Made by a program: the position numbers and the translations under genes | Notes under the pieces: model-generated | What the model was told of the DNA's origin: nothing | The model's database searches: none | The model's input: the letters and a program-made list of their open reading frames with translations, nothing else | Part shown: in pieces, positions 6,087 through 7,365 of the stretch | How positions within the stretch are numbered: the stretch's first letter is position 1 | Layout: each line of letters starts with the position of its first letter | DNA from: Prevotellaceae bacterium | Lineage (GTDB): Bacteria > Bacteroidota > Bacteroidia > Bacteroidales > Bacteroidaceae | Reading direction: 5' to 3' | Length of the DNA: 7,365 nucleotides | Assembly: GCA_905371275.1 (NCBI GenBank) | Contig: CAJPLH010000096.1 | Location: 1 to 7,365, forward strand

Positions 6087-6106
6087 ATGCCTTTTTTGGG
6101 GGCATC
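6086..6106 (+). terminator. Weak hairpin at the end of the wbqC-like gene
   Basis: GATGCC (6086-6091) pairs with GGCATC (6101-6106) around a nine-base loop containing six T. It begins on the last base of the stop codon. No T run follows, so it is at best a weak or Rho-assisted terminator. Confidence 0.3.
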
Positions 6107-6297
6107 CGACATTTGGAGTGATTCGGCAATCGTACAGGGCATATAATCTCAGCTCAAAGTATCTTTCATCCCTAAAACCATTCTTGACCAAATAGTGGAA
6201 TTAAATTGCTCCATAATTGAAAATAATCCCTCAAAAGGAGCGAGTCTTTTAGATTTAATTTGTAACTTCGCCGTGTCTATCGACGGATTCTCTTATT

Positions 6298-6430
6298 TTT
6301 TGCAACACTAAGATAAATGAAAAATCCGATGTGGCAAAAGTCTTAGCCGCTCGGTTCTGTCGCTTGATTTGTTCAAGAACTTTTTGTAGCTCAGATACTT
6401 AATAGTTTGATTTATAATAGTGTTGCAGAA
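6298..6430. repeat. Spaced inverted repeat upstream of the receptor
   Basis: The arms 6298-6320 and 6408-6430 match in inverted orientation at 19/23 positions. They contain a perfect ten-base core, TGCAACACTA (6301-6310) and TAGTGTTGCA (6418-6427). The 87-bp interior carries no gene. The right arm ends 10 bp before the -7 box of the receptor promoter. It could be paired operator sites, the ends of a miniature inverted-repeat element, or the stem of an RNA. Confidence 0.5.
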
Positions 6431-6440
6431 TTAAGATTAC

Positions 6441-6448
6441 TATCTTTG
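6441..6448 (+). promoter_or_regulatory. -7 box of the TonB receptor promoter
   Basis: TATCTTTG is a full match to TAnnTTTG. No good TTTG lies 19-21 bp upstream; TTG at 6423-6425 is only 15 bp away. The promoter may therefore need an activator or an alternative sigma factor. Transcription would start near 6454, leaving a leader of about 88 bases. Confidence 0.5.
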
Positions 6449-6541
6449 TGCCACATTACTCTGGTTAAAGACGGATTACCGACTTAAAGATAGCCTTTGT
6501 AGTGGTATTACTCTCAACCCCCAAAACTTCCTAATTAATAA

Positions 6542-7365
6542 ATGATGAAAAAGCAAGTGCTCGTCCTCGGACTAACACTACTTTGCCCTATGTTGGCTAG
6601 TGGTCAAGAGGACAAAAAAGACAATCTATCCGAGATTGTTGTCGTAGCGACTCGTATTCCTGAAGTCAAGCAGAACTCTGCTACAAGTATCAACATTATT
6701 ACATCAAAGGAACTGCGAGACATTAGTCGTTTCCTCCCAGATATGCCCTCCATCATTGGGTATCTCATTCCCGGTGCTGCTCCTGCGAGTAACGTTGTAA
6801 ACGAACGAACAAATACCCTACGAGGTAGAAGTGTACTTGTACTTATCGATGGTATTCCCCAGTCTACACCGCTCAGACTGTCAAGTCGTGACCTTAGATC
6901 AATAGACCCAGCCGCTGTAGAGCGTGTCGAAATCATCAAGGGTGCAACAGCCGTTTATGGTAATGGTGCTAATGGCGGTATCATCAACATTGTAACGAAG
7001 AAGAACGCTGCACACAAATCTTTCGGAGGTGAAACATACCTAGCAGTCTCTGACCATACCCTGAGCAACAACACGCCCAATACCCACGGCTACAGAGTTA
7101 ATCAGCAACTTTACGGCAACTTAGGCAAGTTCACTTACCTCGTTAATGGATCTCTCACGCAGACCGGTAGTAGCGTAGATGCCGACGGACAATACCTATC
7201 GCCAAGACAAGGCCTAGGAGATACACGTGCGCACAATGCCCTTGTCAAGCTTGGTTACTCTTTCAGCGAAAAGACTAGCCTTGAGCTAATGTATAATCTA
7301 TACAAGTCACAACAGAATAGCTTGCTCATCGCTTCGGGAGGTAAGTACCTTGAAAGTCCTCGCAT
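6542..7365 (+). CDS. TonB-dependent outer-membrane receptor, 5' part
   Basis: The first 274 residues of a receptor that continues past the window; no stop is met. Residues 1-21 are a signal peptide (two Met, two Lys, hydrophobic LVLGLTLLCPM, then LASG) with likely cleavage before Gln22. A TonB-box-like SEIVVVATR follows at 30-38. The plug domain covers about 40-155, with NTLRGR, VLVLIDGIP (98-106), SIDPAAVERVEIIKGATAVYG (from 120) and NGGIINIVTKK. Beta-barrel strands then begin. Such receptors import siderophores, haem or vitamin B12 using TonB energy. The plug motifs recall hydroxamate siderophore receptors of the IutA type, but that substrate is a guess from memory. Two tandem ATGs (6542, 6545) are possible starts. 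Codon use differs from neighbours: nine CTA leucines and five AGA among fourteen arginines, against none and one in lepB. Confidence 0.88.
   Translation, partial: MMKKQVLVLGLTLLCPMLASGQEDKKDNLSEIVVVATRIPEVKQNSATSINIITSKELRDISRFLPDMPSIIGYLIPGAAPASNVVNERTNTLRGRSVLVLIDGIPQSTPLRLSSRDLRSIDPAAVERVEIIKGATAVYGNGANGGIINIVTKKNAAHKSFGGETYLAVSDHTLSNNTPNTHGYRVNQQLYGNLGKFTYLVNGSLTQTGSSVDADGQYLSPRQGLGDTRAHNALVKLGYSFSEKTSLELMYNLYKSQQNSLLIASGGKYLESPR

Larger units (their letters stand above)
6107..6541. other. Gene-free region before the receptor gene
   Basis: This AT-rich stretch has no credible protein gene on either strand. It contains a 23-bp inverted repeat (6298-6320 and 6408-6430), a -7 box at 6441-6448, a short stem CTTGA/TCAAG (6363-6377) followed by AACTTTTTG, and an ATGTGGCA (6330-6337) whose reverse complement recurs at 6449-6456 beside the promoter. 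I see no known riboswitch and no clear Fur box. Its length suggests a regulatory region or remnant, or a small RNA I cannot recognise. Confidence 0.5.

Noticed and set aside
6317..6346. Nine-codon open frame MKNPMWQKS
   Set aside because: Too short, with no start signals or repeated regulatory codons; nothing supports a leader peptide.
6392..6413. Possible fourth copy of the dispersed repeat
   Set aside because: A resemblance to CAGAATTTAATGACCGATTT needs gaps and several mismatches in AT-rich sequence, so it is not distinguishable from chance.
6454..6541. Riboswitch in the receptor leader
   Set aside because: I looked for a cobalamin box and a stable multi-stem fold and found only three- to five-bp pairings.

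Overview
The window looks like ordinary chromosome of a Bacteroidota bacterium, most likely order Bacteroidales and Prevotellaceae-like; this placement is inferred. The evidence is repeated promoter elements of the Bacteroidota type (-33 TTG/TTTG, about 20 bp, -7 TAnnTTTG), the absence of clear Shine-Dalgarno sequences before the start codons, and proteins with Bacteroidales-like features: a RecO without zinc-finger cysteines, a short DapB, a large SPase I with a PSSSL serine box, and a WbqC-like protein.

Layout, left to right. Bases 1-1138 hold a dispersed-repeat copy, a promoter and a WYL-domain transcriptional regulator on the + strand. A second repeat copy and a terminator shared with the next unit follow. 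On the - strand lie rpsT (ribosomal protein S20, 1283-1537) and tRNA-Glu(UUC) (1700-1774), separated by a tRNA terminator. A T-rich spacer with helically phased T-tracts (1873-1940) separates the tRNA promoter from the divergent recO promoter. On the + strand come recO (2017-2751), dapB (2852-3607, with a near-perfect promoter of its own), lepB (3716-5149), a strong terminator, and a WbqC-like gene (5298-6086). A 455-bp gap without a credible gene contains an imperfect 23-bp inverted repeat and a promoter. It leads into the 5' part of a TonB-dependent outer-membrane receptor (6542 to the window end, truncated by the edge).

How the genes relate. tRNA-Glu and rpsT serve translation, recO serves recombinational repair, dapB makes lysine/diaminopimelate precursors for the cell wall, and lepB removes signal peptides from exported proteins. 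The receptor at the right end has a signal peptide that a SPase I of this kind would process. Its codon use (many CTA and AGA) differs from the neighbouring housekeeping genes, so it may be a later arrival.

I found no CRISPR array, transposase, phage gene, toxin-antitoxin pair or defence island, and I cannot support a new multi-gene system here. The features most worth a second look are non-coding: a dispersed intergenic repeat (two good copies flanking the WYL gene and a shorter one before lepB), the spaced inverted repeat upstream of the receptor, the phased T-tracts, and hairpins overlapping expression signals of dapB and lepB.
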